A DNA stretch of 64,000 nt from Sediminicola arcticus (GCF_040566695.1 NZ_JBEXAE010000001.1:744001-808000), one strand, 5' to 3'; shown: positions 50,150 to 59,899, numbered from the stretch's first letter. Translations and numbers: made by a program. The notes: generated by a model from the sequence alone, not told the origin.

Positions 50150-51302
50150 CGCACAGTTGGAAATACAATTAATTGCATGTATTGTTGCCATAGCCTGTGC
50201 TATTCCCGGTACCTTTCTGGTCTTGCGAAAGATGGCCATGATCAGTGATGCTATTAGTCATTCTATACTTCCTGGTATTGTTGTAGGATTTTTTATTACC
50301 GAGGATTTAAACTCACCTTTACTCATTTTGCTAGCAGCCTTAAGCGGTATCCTTACCGTAGTTTTGGTAGAGTATATTCAGAAAACGGGATTGGTAAAGG
50401 AAGATACTGCCATTGGTCTTGTCTTTCCAGCCCTTTTTAGTGTTGGTGTTATCCTAATTGCTAAAAATGCTGGCGATGTGCATTTGGATATTGATGCCGT
50501 ACTCTTGGGGGAATTGGCCTTCGCTCCTTTTGACCGTTTATTGATCAATGGGACAGATATTGGTCCAAAATCACTTTACGTTATTGGAACTATTTTGTTG
50601 ATCACATTAGGCTTGTTAATTACTTTTTTCAAAGAACTTAAATTAAGTACCTTCGATGCACAATTGGCTGCCACCTTGGGATTTTCCCCAGTTATTATGC
50701 ATTACGGACTTATGACAGTGGCTTCAGTTACTACTGTTGGGGCTTTTGACGCCGTAGGCGCCATTTTAGTAGTGGCCCTCATGATAGCCCCTGCCGCTAT
50801 GGCCTATTTATTAACCAAGGATTTAAAGAAAATGTTGTGGTTGTCCGTTCTTTTTGGAATGGTAGCTGCAATCCTAGGGTATTGGGTGGCACATTGGTTA
50901 GATGCATCCATAGCGGGCTCCATTACCACTGTTTTGGGAGTTTTGTTCTTCATAGTTTACCTTTTTGCGCCAAATACGGGATTAATTTCAGTTATGTATC
51001 GCCAAAAACGACAGCAGATAGAAGTGCACCTTCTTACTTTTTTGTTGCATTTACAGAACCACGAGGACATTGAAGAGCGACATATCAAACATTTGAATGA
51101 ACATATCAATTGGCATGAGGTAACGGCAAAGTCTGTCTTGGAGTTAGCCATTAAAAATAATATGATTGTCATTGAGGATGAAATTATCTCTTTGACAGAA
51201 AAAGGGGAAGTATTCACGGCAGAAGCCATAAACTATATTATTACCAATAAAAGTGCAGCTATTGAGGAGATGAAAGATAGGTTCTTTCTTTTTAGAGGAT
51301 AG
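50142..51302 (+). CDS. Metal ABC transporter permease 2 with C-terminal winged-helix-like tail
   Basis: A 386-residue ABC-3 family permease with eight or nine helices in about 5-280 (landmarks MISDAISHSILPGIVVGF and LMIAPAAMAYLL). The last 100 residues are soluble, with a helical part (LLTFLLHLQNHEDIEERHIKHLNEHINW) and a winged-helix-like end (SVLELAIKNNMIVIEDEIISLTEKGEVFTAEAINYI, in two pieces). The tail resembles that of permease 1, so the transporter would carry two such domains under the membrane. It overlaps permease 1 by eight bases, and translation is therefore likely coupled. It is the last importer gene. Confidence 0.92.
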   Translation: MSSAQLEIQLIACIVAIACAIPGTFLVLRKMAMISDAISHSILPGIVVGFFITEDLNSPLLILLAALSGILTVVLVEYIQKTGLVKEDTAIGLVFPALFSVGVILIAKNAGDVHLDIDAVLLGELAFAPFDRLLINGTDIGPKSLYVIGTILLITLGLLITFFKELKLSTFDAQLAATLGFSPVIMHYGLMTVASVTTVGAFDAVGAILVVALMIAPAAMAYLLTKDLKKMLWLSVLFGMVAAILGYWVAHWLDASIAGSITTVLGVLFFIVYLFAPNTGLISVMYRQKRQQIEVHLLTFLLHLQNHEDIEERHIKHLNEHINWHEVTAKSVLELAIKNNMIVIEDEIISLTEKGEVFTAEAINYIITNKSAAIEEMKDRFFLFRG

Positions 51303-51371
51303 GGTGGTTTTTGAACCTTGTTTTAGTCTTGAGGATTGATTAAGTTTAGTCACTTTAAAAAATCTAGGACC

Positions 51372-53414
51372 ATGCAGAAAAAGTTACCGCTCTTCTTAAT
51401 CTTTTTTATCTCCCTTTTATGCCTTTCACAAACACCTAAATCTTCCTTTTCCTATGAGGATATCTTTGATCTGGAATATGTTTCAGATCCTCAGATAGCT
51501 CCCAATAGCGATTGGGTAGTCTATCGTAGAATGGGGTTTGATATTATGGACGACAAAGTTGTTGGAAACCTCTGGATGATTAAATCTGACGGAATGCAGC
51601 ACCAGAAACTAACCTCTAGGGAAGTAAGTGAATCTAGTCCACAATGGTCGCCTCAGGGAGATCGATTGGCATTTGTAAGCGGGACGGATGAAGGTTCTGA
51701 AATATATATGTTCTGGATTGGCACAGGAAAAATTGCTAAAATATCCCAACTACCTTTTAGTCCTAGTTCCCTAACCTGGTCTCCAAATGGTGAGCAATTA
51801 GCCTTTTCAATGAATGTGTCAAAGTCAGCTCCTGTATTGGCTAAAATGCCAGCAAAACCAAAAGGAGCCAAATGGGCCGATGCCCCAAGGATTACTGATA
51901 GGCTCTACCATGAGGCAGATGGTCGTGGCTATATTGATCCCGGGTTTAGCCATATTTTTGTAATACCAGCAGAAGGGGGATCAGCTAGACAAATTACATC
52001 AGGGGATTTTAATCATAGCGGTTCTTTAACATGGGCTGTAAACGGGGGAAAAATATACTTCTCGGCCAATAGAAATGAAAACTGGGAATACGAGTTTAGG
52101 AATAGCGAGATTTATTCTGTAGACGTAAATACCAACGAAATAGCTACTTTAACGGAAAGATCAGGTCCAGATTCCAATCCATTGGTATCACCTAGTGGTA
52201 AGTATATTGCCTATGTGGGTTATGAGGATAAGGTGCAGGCATATCAGGTAGATAAACTGCAGCTGATGAATGTTGATGGAAGTGGCAAAAGAGAAGTCTC
52301 CACCAATTTAGATAGGGATATAAGCCTAGTTGCTTGGGATGTTAAAAGTGGTGGGCTCTACTTTTCATATGACGATAAAGGAAATAGTAAGATTGCCCAT
52401 ATTTCTTTGGAAGGAAAGGTAACTACGTTAGCCGATGACATGGGAGGTACTTCTATCGGAAGACCTTATGCTGGAGGTAGTTTTAGTGTTTCGGATAATG
52501 GAAGCATTGCTTTTACACAATCCACGCCGTCCTATCCAGCCGAATTGGCCATCTTAGGAGTTAAAGAAAAATCACCCAATAAGATTACCAGCATCAATAA
52601 GGATTTATTAGATTTTAGAACGTTGGGGGCAGTAGAAGAAGTTTGGTATAAATCCACTTTTGACCAGCGCGATATCCAAGGATGGGTGGTGTATCCTCCA
52701 AATTATGATGCCACTAAAAAATATCCATTTATGGTAGAAAATCACGGTGGCCCCATTCTAAATTACGGGGATAGATTTTCAGCCGAAATGCAATTATATG
52801 CTTCGGCAGGATATATTGTTTTTTATCCAAATCCAAGGGGAAGCACCAGTTACGGGGAAGAGTTCGGGAATTTACTGTACCACAATTACCCTGGTGAGGA
52901 TTATAACGATGTTATGGATGGTGTAGATTTCTGTATTGCCAAAGGTATAGCTCATGAAGACCAATTATTTGTAACAGGTGGTAGTGCAGGCGGCATCATG
53001 TCAGCTTGGATGATAGGTAAAAACAATAGGTTCGAATCTGCCGTGGTTGCTAAACCCGTAATGAACTGGATTAGCAAGACGTTAGTGGCTGATAATTATT
53101 TTGGGTATGCGAATTCCCGATTGCCGGGGCAGCCTTGGGAAAACTTTGAGACTTACTGGAAATTTTCACCTTTATCTTTGGTAGGAAATATTACAACACC
53201 TACTATGGTTATGGTGGGGATGGATGATTTGCGGACGCCACCTAGTGAGGCAAAGCAATTGTACCACGCTCTAAAGTTGCGTAAGATAGAAACTGTTTTG
53301 GTAGAGATACCAGGAGCTGGTCATGGGATTGCTAATAGGCCTAGTAACCTAATTACCAAAATTGCGCATACCTTAGCTTGGTTCGATAAATATAAAAGTA
53401 AAAAAGACGAATAA
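51372..53414 (+). CDS. Secreted S9-family prolyl oligopeptidase-like peptidase
   Basis: A 680-residue serine peptidase with signal peptide (MQKKLPLFLIFFISLLCLSQ). The N-terminal half (about 30-400) is a beta-propeller of WD40-like PD40 repeats (SPQWSPQGDRLAFVSG, SLTWSPNGEQLAFSM). The C-terminal alpha/beta-hydrolase domain has S538 in GGSAGG, D619 in GMDDLRTPP and H651 in GAGHGIANRP as the catalytic triad. It probably removes dipeptides or cleaves short peptides in the periplasm. ATG 51372 gives the signal peptide, whereas the TTG at 51336 would bury it. The next gene starts on its stop codon. Confidence 0.94.
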   Translation: MQKKLPLFLIFFISLLCLSQTPKSSFSYEDIFDLEYVSDPQIAPNSDWVVYRRMGFDIMDDKVVGNLWMIKSDGMQHQKLTSREVSESSPQWSPQGDRLAFVSGTDEGSEIYMFWIGTGKIAKISQLPFSPSSLTWSPNGEQLAFSMNVSKSAPVLAKMPAKPKGAKWADAPRITDRLYHEADGRGYIDPGFSHIFVIPAEGGSARQITSGDFNHSGSLTWAVNGGKIYFSANRNENWEYEFRNSEIYSVDVNTNEIATLTERSGPDSNPLVSPSGKYIAYVGYEDKVQAYQVDKLQLMNVDGSGKREVSTNLDRDISLVAWDVKSGGLYFSYDDKGNSKIAHISLEGKVTTLADDMGGTSIGRPYAGGSFSVSDNGSIAFTQSTPSYPAELAILGVKEKSPNKITSINKDLLDFRTLGAVEEVWYKSTFDQRDIQGWVVYPPNYDATKKYPFMVENHGGPILNYGDRFSAEMQLYASAGYIVFYPNPRGSTSYGEEFGNLLYHNYPGEDYNDVMDGVDFCIAKGIAHEDQLFVTGGSAGGIMSAWMIGKNNRFESAVVAKPVMNWISKTLVADNYFGYANSRLPGQPWENFETYWKFSPLSLVGNITTPTMVMVGMDDLRTPPSEAKQLYHALKLRKIETVLVEIPGAGHGIANRPSNLITKIAHTLAWFDKYKSKKDE

Positions 53415-53845
53415 TGGGACGGAAGCAACACAAAAGGTCATGGATGTTGAATATGTTGATAGTCGTAACCATAGTTGTGGTTTTCCTCGTGTTTACAGCA
53501 CATTATAAAAATTGGATCAGGACCGAAAATGGTTCTTTAGAAATCTTATCTGGCATCTATTATAAAGAATTATTGTACTCGGAAATTGATACTGTAGAAA
53601 TGGTTCAAAAGATCCCTTCCTTGGAACGGATCAATGGATTTTCTGCCATGGAAAGGGAGAAAGGAATTTTTAGGGACAGCATATACGAAACTGAGGTGTA
53701 CATGTACGTTGATCGACTTTCACAACCCAAAATAAGGGTTGTATACCAAGACTCTTTAAAGCTATTTATCAATCTAACGGATAGTATCGAAACCAAAGAA
53801 ATGTTTCAATTTTTAACGGTCAAATTAAAACAAGTTAAAGAATAA
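53414..53845 (+). CDS. Single-pass membrane protein with PH-like beta domain, unknown function
   Basis: A 143-residue protein. A basic N-terminus (MGRKQHKRSW) is followed by one membrane helix (about 11-30). A soluble domain of about 110 residues remains, with alternating strands and a final helix (IETKEMFQFLTVKLKQVKE). That pattern suggests a PH-like fold, but I cannot name the family. The ATG overlaps the S9 peptidase stop by one base (TAATG), so the two are co-translated. The soluble part would be outside the cytoplasm by the positive-inside rule. Confidence 0.72.
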   Translation: MGRKQHKRSWMLNMLIVVTIVVVFLVFTAHYKNWIRTENGSLEILSGIYYKELLYSEIDTVEMVQKIPSLERINGFSAMEREKGIFRDSIYETEVYMYVDRLSQPKIRVVYQDSLKLFINLTDSIETKEMFQFLTVKLKQVKE

Positions 53846-53866
53846 TATACTTTAAAAAATAGCGCT

Positions 53867-53874
53867 TAAATTTG
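53867..53874 (+). promoter_or_regulatory. -7 promoter element for the DUF2141 gene
   Basis: TAAATTTG matches TAnnTTTG exactly. Its last bases include the in-frame TTG (53872), so that codon cannot be the start, and GTG 53902 becomes the first usable one with a leader of about 20 bases. Confidence 0.5.
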
Positions 53875-53901
53875 CATAAACTTTTAGAACTATATTGTAC
53901 T

Positions 53902-54309
53902 GTGAGATATCTTCTGCTAATTTTTTTTATTCCGATTATAGGCTTTTCTCAAAATAACCTTACTATAGATGTAGAAGGTGTTGCTTCTTCAGAAGGACGT
54001 ATTAGCGTTGCTGTTTACAATACTTCATCAGGATTTTTAAAGTTCGATGCTGTTTATAGAAGTGATAGTGCAGCTGCAAAAAAAAAGAAAACTAATTTGG
54101 TTATTGCCAACCTCCCAAATGGCACTTATGCCTTGGCTGTTTTTCATGATAAAAACGAAAATGATATATTAGATACTAATTGGTTGGGGATACCCAAAGA
54201 GTCCATCGGGTTTTCCAACGCCAAAATGAAAACGTTTGGACCCCCGAGTTTTGAAGACTGTGCCTTTAAACTCGAGGGAGATACCCAAATACGTTTGGAA
54301 CTTAATTAA
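53902..54309 (+). CDS. Secreted DUF2141 family protein
   Basis: A 135-residue exported protein starting at GTG 53902, with signal peptide RYLLLIFFIPIIGFSQ. No ATG is available. The mature part is a DUF2141 beta-sandwich: ISVAVYNTSSGFLKFDAVYRSD, LVIANLPNGTYALAVFHDKNENDILDTNWLGIPKESIGFSNA, then a terminal strand QIRLELN. The segment HDKNENDILDTN resembles a calcium-binding loop and is the most conserved part of the family. Function is unknown. It is convergent with the tricorn-like protease, with only eight bases between stops. Confidence 0.85.
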   Translation: MRYLLLIFFIPIIGFSQNNLTIDVEGVASSEGRISVAVYNTSSGFLKFDAVYRSDSAAAKKKKTNLVIANLPNGTYALAVFHDKNENDILDTNWLGIPKESIGFSNAKMKTFGPPSFEDCAFKLEGDTQIRLELN

Positions 54310-54317
54310 ATTATTTT

Positions 54318-57300
54318 TTAGTTCTCTTGTTGATAACCATCTGGACGTTTCCATTTAACTGGTGGCGCAGGTTCTGGTTTCAGTTGGAATTCATTTGCCT
54401 TTAAAAGTTTCATCGCTTCTTCTACACCTCTTTCCAATTGAGGATCATGACCTTCCAACACCATTTTTGGGTCTTGAATCACTTCAATATCGGGAGCGAT
54501 GCCAACACCCTCAACAGCCCATTCGCCATTAACGTCGTAAAATCCACCACGAGGGGCTACCATACGGCCACCATCTATAAAACGCGGCGTATCCCATGTG
54601 CCAACAAGTCCACCCCAAGTTCTTGTACCAACTAACGGTCCAATCTGTTTCGCATGGAACATATAGGGCAACAAATCACCTCCAGAACCTGATCGCTCAT
54701 TAATCAGCATTACTTTAGGGCCCCAAATTCCGGCCATTGGTGTCGTCCAAGGTCTGTGATCATTAGTTTTGCTGTTAAAGTAACCAAACAGCTCCCGCGA
54801 CATAATATCTATCATATAATCCGCTGCAGAACCACCCCCGTTATTTCTTTCATCTACTATAACTCCTTTTTTATCCTGTTGGGAGAAGTAATATCTGTTA
54901 AAAGATTCAAATCCGTTTCCTGAAGTGTTAGGAACATATACGTAAGCCAATTTTCCGTTGGAAAGTTCTGAAACCTTTTGCCTATTTTCTTCTATCCACG
55001 CATTGGTGCGCAAGCCACCTTCGTTGGCAATGGGTTTTACCAATACCTCCTTAGCTCCACTTTTACTAGGGGTAGAATTGACAAGAAGGGTAATGGGCCT
55101 GTCTGCTGTTTGTTCTAACAAAAAGTAGGGGTTCATGTCCGAGGAGGCTTCTTTTCCATTTATGGCAATGATGTAATCCCCTTCCTTGACCTCTATTCCT
55201 GGTAGTGCTAAAGGTGCGTTTAATTCAGGATTCCAATTCTCACCCGTATATATTTTAGTTATTTTGTAAAAGCCTTTGTCCGCTAAAAGATCGCAACCTA
55301 ATAGGCCTACAGGAACCTTATCAATATCTGGCATATCTCCTCCCGAAACATAGGAATGGCCAATAGAGACCTCCCCGCTCATAATATCTACCACGTAGTT
55401 GAGGTCTGTCCTATGGCGAACATGATCTATCCATGGGCTATACCACTTATATATGGTATCCCAAGGAGCTCCGTGAACATTGTTCACATAAAGAAAATCG
55501 CGCATATAACGCCACCCTTCTTTAAAGATCTGATGGTATTCAGCTATGGGGTCTACATTAATTTTGACTTCAATTTTAAGTACAGTATCACCATTTTTTG
55601 GAGGACTGTCTGTACCTACTATACTCCAATTTCCATTTTGTTTTAATAACATAGTCTTGTTATCGGCAGACACAACAAGTTCCAAAACCTTATTTGTAAA
55701 TTCCTCTGCCTTCATTTTTTCAACGTCATAAGTATGAAGCAAAAAACCTGTTTGGTTGGGAATGGTTTCGGCTATAAACACTTTTTTCTCGGGTCCTTTC
55801 GCTAATGCCGCATAATTTCTGCTATCTAGTTTAAGTGCTATGATACGGTTGTAAATGCCATCCGCGTCTATATTCACGATAACGCTTTCCTTTGGGACGT
55901 CGGTCTTTTTATCCTTGTCCTTACTCTTGGTCTCTTCCTTAGTCTTCCCTCCCTTGTCCATACTTTCCTCATCAGATTTTGGCAGGTTTGGAGCTTTGTC
56001 TTTTTTGGAAAGCACTATGGCATAAAGGCTACGAGTCACTTGGGTGTCATAGGAACTCATATCCAACCAACCCGATTTGAGTCCGTAATTGGTACTGGCT
56101 AAAAAATAAAGGTATTTGCCATTTTCATCCCAAACTGGACTAATAGCGTCGGCCATTCCGTCTGTAAGCTGTACTGTTTTTTTTGTAAAAATGTTGTATG
56201 CGAAAATTGCCTTAAAATGACTTTCTAATTGCTTTGGATAAGCGATCCATTTACTATCAGGAGACCAAATTGGGTTCATGGTTCTATCTGGATGCGCGTA
56301 ACGATCAGTGGCCGCTTTTTCCGCCAAGCCTTTTTCTAGATTAATCACCCAAATATTATAATCGGTATCGGAATAGGCAATATGGCTGCCATCTGGGGAC
56401 CAATCTGGTTTGAAGTAAAAGGTAGGATTGGGTAGAACATAGGACTTTTGATTTTTACCGTCCTGATCTGCCAAAACTAATTTGTATTCGCCCGAAGCAT
56501 CCGAAAACCATGCTATTTTATCCCCTTTTGGGGACCAAATTGGAGAACGGTCAGCCACCCCAGGGGAATTCGTCAGATTTTTCCAAGTGCCATTTTCTTT
56601 AGGGATACTAAAAATTTCGCCCCTATGTTCAAAAAGTGCCCTCTTGCCAGTGGGCGAAATATTTGGGCTTTCTAGATCTTTGGCACTAACATCTTCCCAT
56701 CTGGTCCTAGCAAAATTCATGTCACCCCTTACGGAAATGCTTAGTTGTTTGGCTGTGTTATAGGAAGGATTTAATATATGCAGATAGCCTCCTTGTTCAT
56801 AAACAATCTCCTTTGGGCCTGCATCTAAACTCTTAACATCAAACTTTTTATGATAGGTAACTTGCTCCTCTTCTCTGGTTTTAGGATTAAAAGACCAAAT
56901 ATTACTTGCATAATCCCGCTCAGAAATATAATATACTTTTTCCCCAAACCAAACAGGATCTAAATGGCGCTCCTTGGTAGGCTGTGGGGTGGTGGTTAGC
57001 TCTTTGGTCTGCATATCCACAATCCATATAGGCATAGCTTGTCCGCCACGGTAATTGCGCCATTCGGGATCCCAAGATGTAATTGGGGTATACGCAATTT
57101 GCGCTCCGTCAGGAGATATTTCACCGTAGGCAGCCCTAGGGATATCAAGAGCTGTAGGTAGTCCGCCGGTAGCAGAAACTGTATAGAACTTGTTGGTTTG
57201 GGTTGGTTTGCTTTCCCTATTAGACCGGAATAGAACCTCACCTTCAGGAGTCCAACCTTGTACAAAATCACCAGCAGGATGCCAAGTTAGGCGCTTTGGT

Positions 57301-57635
57301 TCCCCACCTTCGGAAGGGATAATATAAACATCACTGTTGCCTCCATATTCTGCCGTGAAAGCAATATATTTTCCATCAGCAGAAAAATGCGGGTTAGATT
57401 CATAACCCTCATTACTAGTTAATCTTATGGCATCTCCTCCTTTAATGGAAGTTTTCCAAAGGTCATTGGCATAAACAAAGACAATTTCAGTTTCTGACAC
57501 GGAAGGTTCCCTCAGAAGTTGTGTTCCTTGGCCATTAGTGGCTAGGGAAAAGAAAATAACAAAGGGAAGAAGTGTTAATTTGAAAATGGAAGGGATGCTT
57601 TTTATGGGATAATTTAGAAGTAAACGGTTGCTCAT
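54318..57635 (-). CDS. Tricorn-like S41 family serine protease
   Basis: An 1105-residue exported protease. ATG 57635 gives a signal peptide (about 1-35, ending FSLATNGQG); the frame extends upstream to TTG 57716 but that would bury the signal. The first 600 residues form six- and seven-bladed beta-propellers (SADGKYIAFTAEYGG, IWSPKGDKIAWFSDASG). A charged K/E/D insert follows near 560-600. The core has IGHSYVSGGD with the tricorn-type histidine, a PDZ domain (GIEVKEGDYIIAINGKE) and the S41 catalytic region RSGSGGDLLPYMF with the nucleophile serine. Archaeal tricorn degrades peptides in the cytosol; here the signal peptide points to the periplasm, near the S9 peptidase encoded on the other side. 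Confidence 0.93.
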   Translation of the reverse strand: MSNRLLLNYPIKSIPSIFKLTLLPFVIFFSLATNGQGTQLLREPSVSETEIVFVYANDLWKTSIKGGDAIRLTSNEGYESNPHFSADGKYIAFTAEYGGNSDVYIIPSEGGEPKRLTWHPAGDFVQGWTPEGEVLFRSNRESKPTQTNKFYTVSATGGLPTALDIPRAAYGEISPDGAQIAYTPITSWDPEWRNYRGGQAMPIWIVDMQTKELTTTPQPTKERHLDPVWFGEKVYYISERDYASNIWSFNPKTREEEQVTYHKKFDVKSLDAGPKEIVYEQGGYLHILNPSYNTAKQLSISVRGDMNFARTRWEDVSAKDLESPNISPTGKRALFEHRGEIFSIPKENGTWKNLTNSPGVADRSPIWSPKGDKIAWFSDASGEYKLVLADQDGKNQKSYVLPNPTFYFKPDWSPDGSHIAYSDTDYNIWVINLEKGLAEKAATDRYAHPDRTMNPIWSPDSKWIAYPKQLESHFKAIFAYNIFTKKTVQLTDGMADAISPVWDENGKYLYFLASTNYGLKSGWLDMSSYDTQVTRSLYAIVLSKKDKAPNLPKSDEESMDKGGKTKEETKSKDKDKKTDVPKESVIVNIDADGIYNRIIALKLDSRNYAALAKGPEKKVFIAETIPNQTGFLLHTYDVEKMKAEEFTNKVLELVVSADNKTMLLKQNGNWSIVGTDSPPKNGDTVLKIEVKINVDPIAEYHQIFKEGWRYMRDFLYVNNVHGAPWDTIYKWYSPWIDHVRHRTDLNYVVDIMSGEVSIGHSYVSGGDMPDIDKVPVGLLGCDLLADKGFYKITKIYTGENWNPELNAPLALPGIEVKEGDYIIAINGKEASSDMNPYFLLEQTADRPITLLVNSTPSKSGAKEVLVKPIANEGGLRTNAWIEENRQKVSELSNGKLAYVYVPNTSGNGFESFNRYYFSQQDKKGVIVDERNNGGGSAADYMIDIMSRELFGYFNSKTNDHRPWTTPMAGIWGPKVMLINERSGSGGDLLPYMFHAKQIGPLVGTRTWGGLVGTWDTPRFIDGGRMVAPRGGFYDVNGEWAVEGVGIAPDIEVIQDPKMVLEGHDPQLERGVEEAMKLLKANEFQLKPEPAPPVKWKRPDGYQQEN

Positions 57636-57790
57636 TGAGAAATAAGTTTTCAGGTTAAAATAACTTGCCTCAATATCGGGATAATCCCCATGTATTGAAA
57701 ATTTATTTTTGGGCAACTTTAGGAAGTGAAAATTAAATCTTTTCTAAGATGACAATGAGGTTATAGCTCCAATATACTTTAGAGTTTAGT

Positions 57791-57798
57791 TATCTTTG
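57791..57798 (+). promoter_or_regulatory. Candidate -7 promoter element for the DUF423 gene
   Basis: TATCTTTG matches TAnnTTTG and ends 13 bases before ATG 57812. No good -33 TTG was found. Confidence 0.4.
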
Positions 57799-57811
57799 AA
57801 AGAAAAACACA

Positions 57812-58198
57812 ATGATATTATTAACGCAAGTTATTGGGGCTTTATACGGAATGTTGGCCGTTATTTTTGGTGCCTTCGGAGCACATGCCTTAAAAAAGAC
57901 ATTTTCTGAAGAACATCTTAAGAGCTTTGAAACGGGGGTGAAATACCAGATGTACCATGCCATCCTTTTAGTCATCATTGGCTATAACTTTGGGTTCAAT
58001 TCATCTCTGGAAACCTATATTGCCTATAGCTTCATTATTGGCACCTTTTTGTTTTCCTTTAGTATATATGGCTTATGTTTAAGCGCCGCAAAAGGAAAAA
58101 AACTTCGAATTTTAGGGCCAATTACGCCTATTGGCGGCTTATTTCTTGTGATAGGCTGGGGTCTTTTACTGTATTCGTTTATTGCGGAAGTGGTCTAG
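57812..58198 (+). CDS. DUF423 family membrane protein
   Basis: A 128-residue inner-membrane protein with four hydrophobic helices (about 5-25, 47-65, 70-90 and 100-122). The family signature AVIFGAFGAHALKKTFSEEHLKSFETGVKYQMYHAILL covers the first two helices (about 16-53, in two parts). GPITPIGGLFLVIGW precedes the last helix. The family (YwdK, YgdD) has no firm function. It overlaps the convergent neighbouring gene by four bases at the 3' end. Confidence 0.9.
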   Translation: MILLTQVIGALYGMLAVIFGAFGAHALKKTFSEEHLKSFETGVKYQMYHAILLVIIGYNFGFNSSLETYIAYSFIIGTFLFSFSIYGLCLSAAKGKKLRILGPITPIGGLFLVIGWGLLLYSFIAEVV

Positions 58199-59736
58199 TC
58201 TTTATCATATACATCCTCTTTTGAGGTAAACTCCTTTATGGCCTTATTAGGTTCAATGATGGCATATCCTTTCCAAAAATCAGGATCATATTTGGGCATA
58301 TAGGTAGGCAGAACTGTATTGTTTTCGGTGAAGGCATCAAATTGTGTGTGCGTTGTATTTTGGGTATCGAACACCACAATTTCAAATTTATTAGTGCTGG
58401 AAACAGCCAAGTCCATGTCCAAAGAAAGTTGATTTTGCTTTCTTCTACCCTTTACATTTTTGTTTTTTTCTATAATTTTCAATGGGCGTTTGATGCCGGC
58501 AAGGCTTCCATTCTCCTTTTCCAAGTAACGTAGATTGTACTTATTGTCTACCCCTTTATAAAAGATCATTTTGCCTTTAGATAGGTTTTGATTCAAGGAA
58601 ACGCCCAATAATTTAAAATTCCGGACAGACTTTACATTTTCATAATCCACTCTGGTGATGGCAAAATCATCGGCATTGATATAAAGGGTTCCCCGATAAT
58701 CCTCGGAGCCTTTTGGTTCAAAATTTACGACATAAACGGGATCACTTCCCAAATACGTAAAATCATTAAGTTTAAAATTATACCTGCGTTGTTTCCATAT
58801 GAAATTCAGGTTTGAATCTTCCATAAAAAAAAGCTGTGCCATAAGACTGGAAATGGTGCTTTTCCTGTATTTGGAAAAATTTTTCTTGCGCTCTTCGGTA
58901 TTCTTTTTTTCTTCTTCTAATTTTTTGTTTAAGGCCGCTACATCACTAGAATCTACCTCCGTTTCAAAGAGTTCATCGGCATCCATTTTTGTGCCGAATA
59001 AGCCCGATTTAATTTTAAAATAGGAATCACTCTTTACATTTTGCTTAATGATAGTGTTAAATTTTTCTTCTAGGGCCTCTAAGTCTAACGCACTGTTTTT
59101 ATCATAAAGTTCGGAAGCCTTAATAAGATCTATTTTTTGCTTTTCCTTTTCAAAATTGCCATAGAAGTCACACAGTACTTCCGTATAACGGGCGTCTTTT
59201 TTAGGAACCGTCTGGATGACACTGTCCAAAAAGGCTTTGTTAAAGGCTTTTATAGTGGACTCAAGGTCAGAATAGTTTGATTTGTACAAATGCTGGTAGT
59301 AATATTCCCTAAAAAACAATCTCTTCTTTGTAAGATCATGGTTGTAATTTTTATTGAGATTGGCCTTTACCAATTCTAGGATTTCATCGGCACTATATTG
59401 TTTGTTGGAAACAATAACAGAATTCAAGGCTATTGGCTTGGGACTTAAATAAATTAAACTGTCTTTAAATTGTCCTATGGTTCTTCCTAAGGACTCATAT
59501 CCCATACAAGAAATGAATAGTGAATCTGAGCTTTTGCTCTTAGTATCCAATGTGAGGTTAAATTGACCTTCTTCATTGGAGATGACGCCATGATGGTTGC
59601 CCAATTGTATGGTGGCATAAGGGATGGCCTTCAATGTGGAGGAGTCTAATAGTTTACCAGATAGTTCCTGCGCCTGAAGATGAAAGAGGCCGGTGGTAAA
59701 TACAAGTATAAAGAAAAGGCAGTTCTTTAGGACCAT
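58195..59736 (-). CDS. Secreted protein with CarboxypepD_reg-like domain
   Basis: A 513-residue protein with signal peptide (about 1-22, ending FHLQAQ). A carboxypeptidase-like regulatory domain covers about 24-100 (GKLLDSSTLKAIPYATIQLGNHHGVISNEEGQFNLTL, in parts). The remainder is a large soluble region with a charged coiled coil (about 265-290, NKKLEEEKKNTEERKKNFSK) and a beta-rich part (LGSDPVYVVNFEPKGSEDYRGTLYINADDFAITRVDYENVKS, in parts). That layout is typical of flavobacterial surface-layer proteins near DUF5686. No barrel or sorting domain is obvious at the C-terminus. Role unknown. Confidence 0.78.
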   Translation of the reverse strand: MVLKNCLFFILVFTTGLFHLQAQELSGKLLDSSTLKAIPYATIQLGNHHGVISNEEGQFNLTLDTKSKSSDSLFISCMGYESLGRTIGQFKDSLIYLSPKPIALNSVIVSNKQYSADEILELVKANLNKNYNHDLTKKRLFFREYYYQHLYKSNYSDLESTIKAFNKAFLDSVIQTVPKKDARYTEVLCDFYGNFEKEKQKIDLIKASELYDKNSALDLEALEEKFNTIIKQNVKSDSYFKIKSGLFGTKMDADELFETEVDSSDVAALNKKLEEEKKNTEERKKNFSKYRKSTISSLMAQLFFMEDSNLNFIWKQRRYNFKLNDFTYLGSDPVYVVNFEPKGSEDYRGTLYINADDFAITRVDYENVKSVRNFKLLGVSLNQNLSKGKMIFYKGVDNKYNLRYLEKENGSLAGIKRPLKIIEKNKNVKGRRKQNQLSLDMDLAVSSTNKFEIVVFDTQNTTHTQFDAFTENNTVLPTYMPKYDPDFWKGYAIIEPNKAIKEFTSKEDVYDKD

Positions 59737-59899
59737 GGAATGATTTCGGTTGAATTACTACAAATCAATGAATAGAAATTCACCTAACCTTGGCATTTGG
59801 CATTTTGTTAGGACCTTTTTATGGTTTTTAACATTAGAAAGTATACAAAGAAGTCGTGTTACAAAAAAAGTAAGTGCAAAGAATGATGGAGGCTATGAA

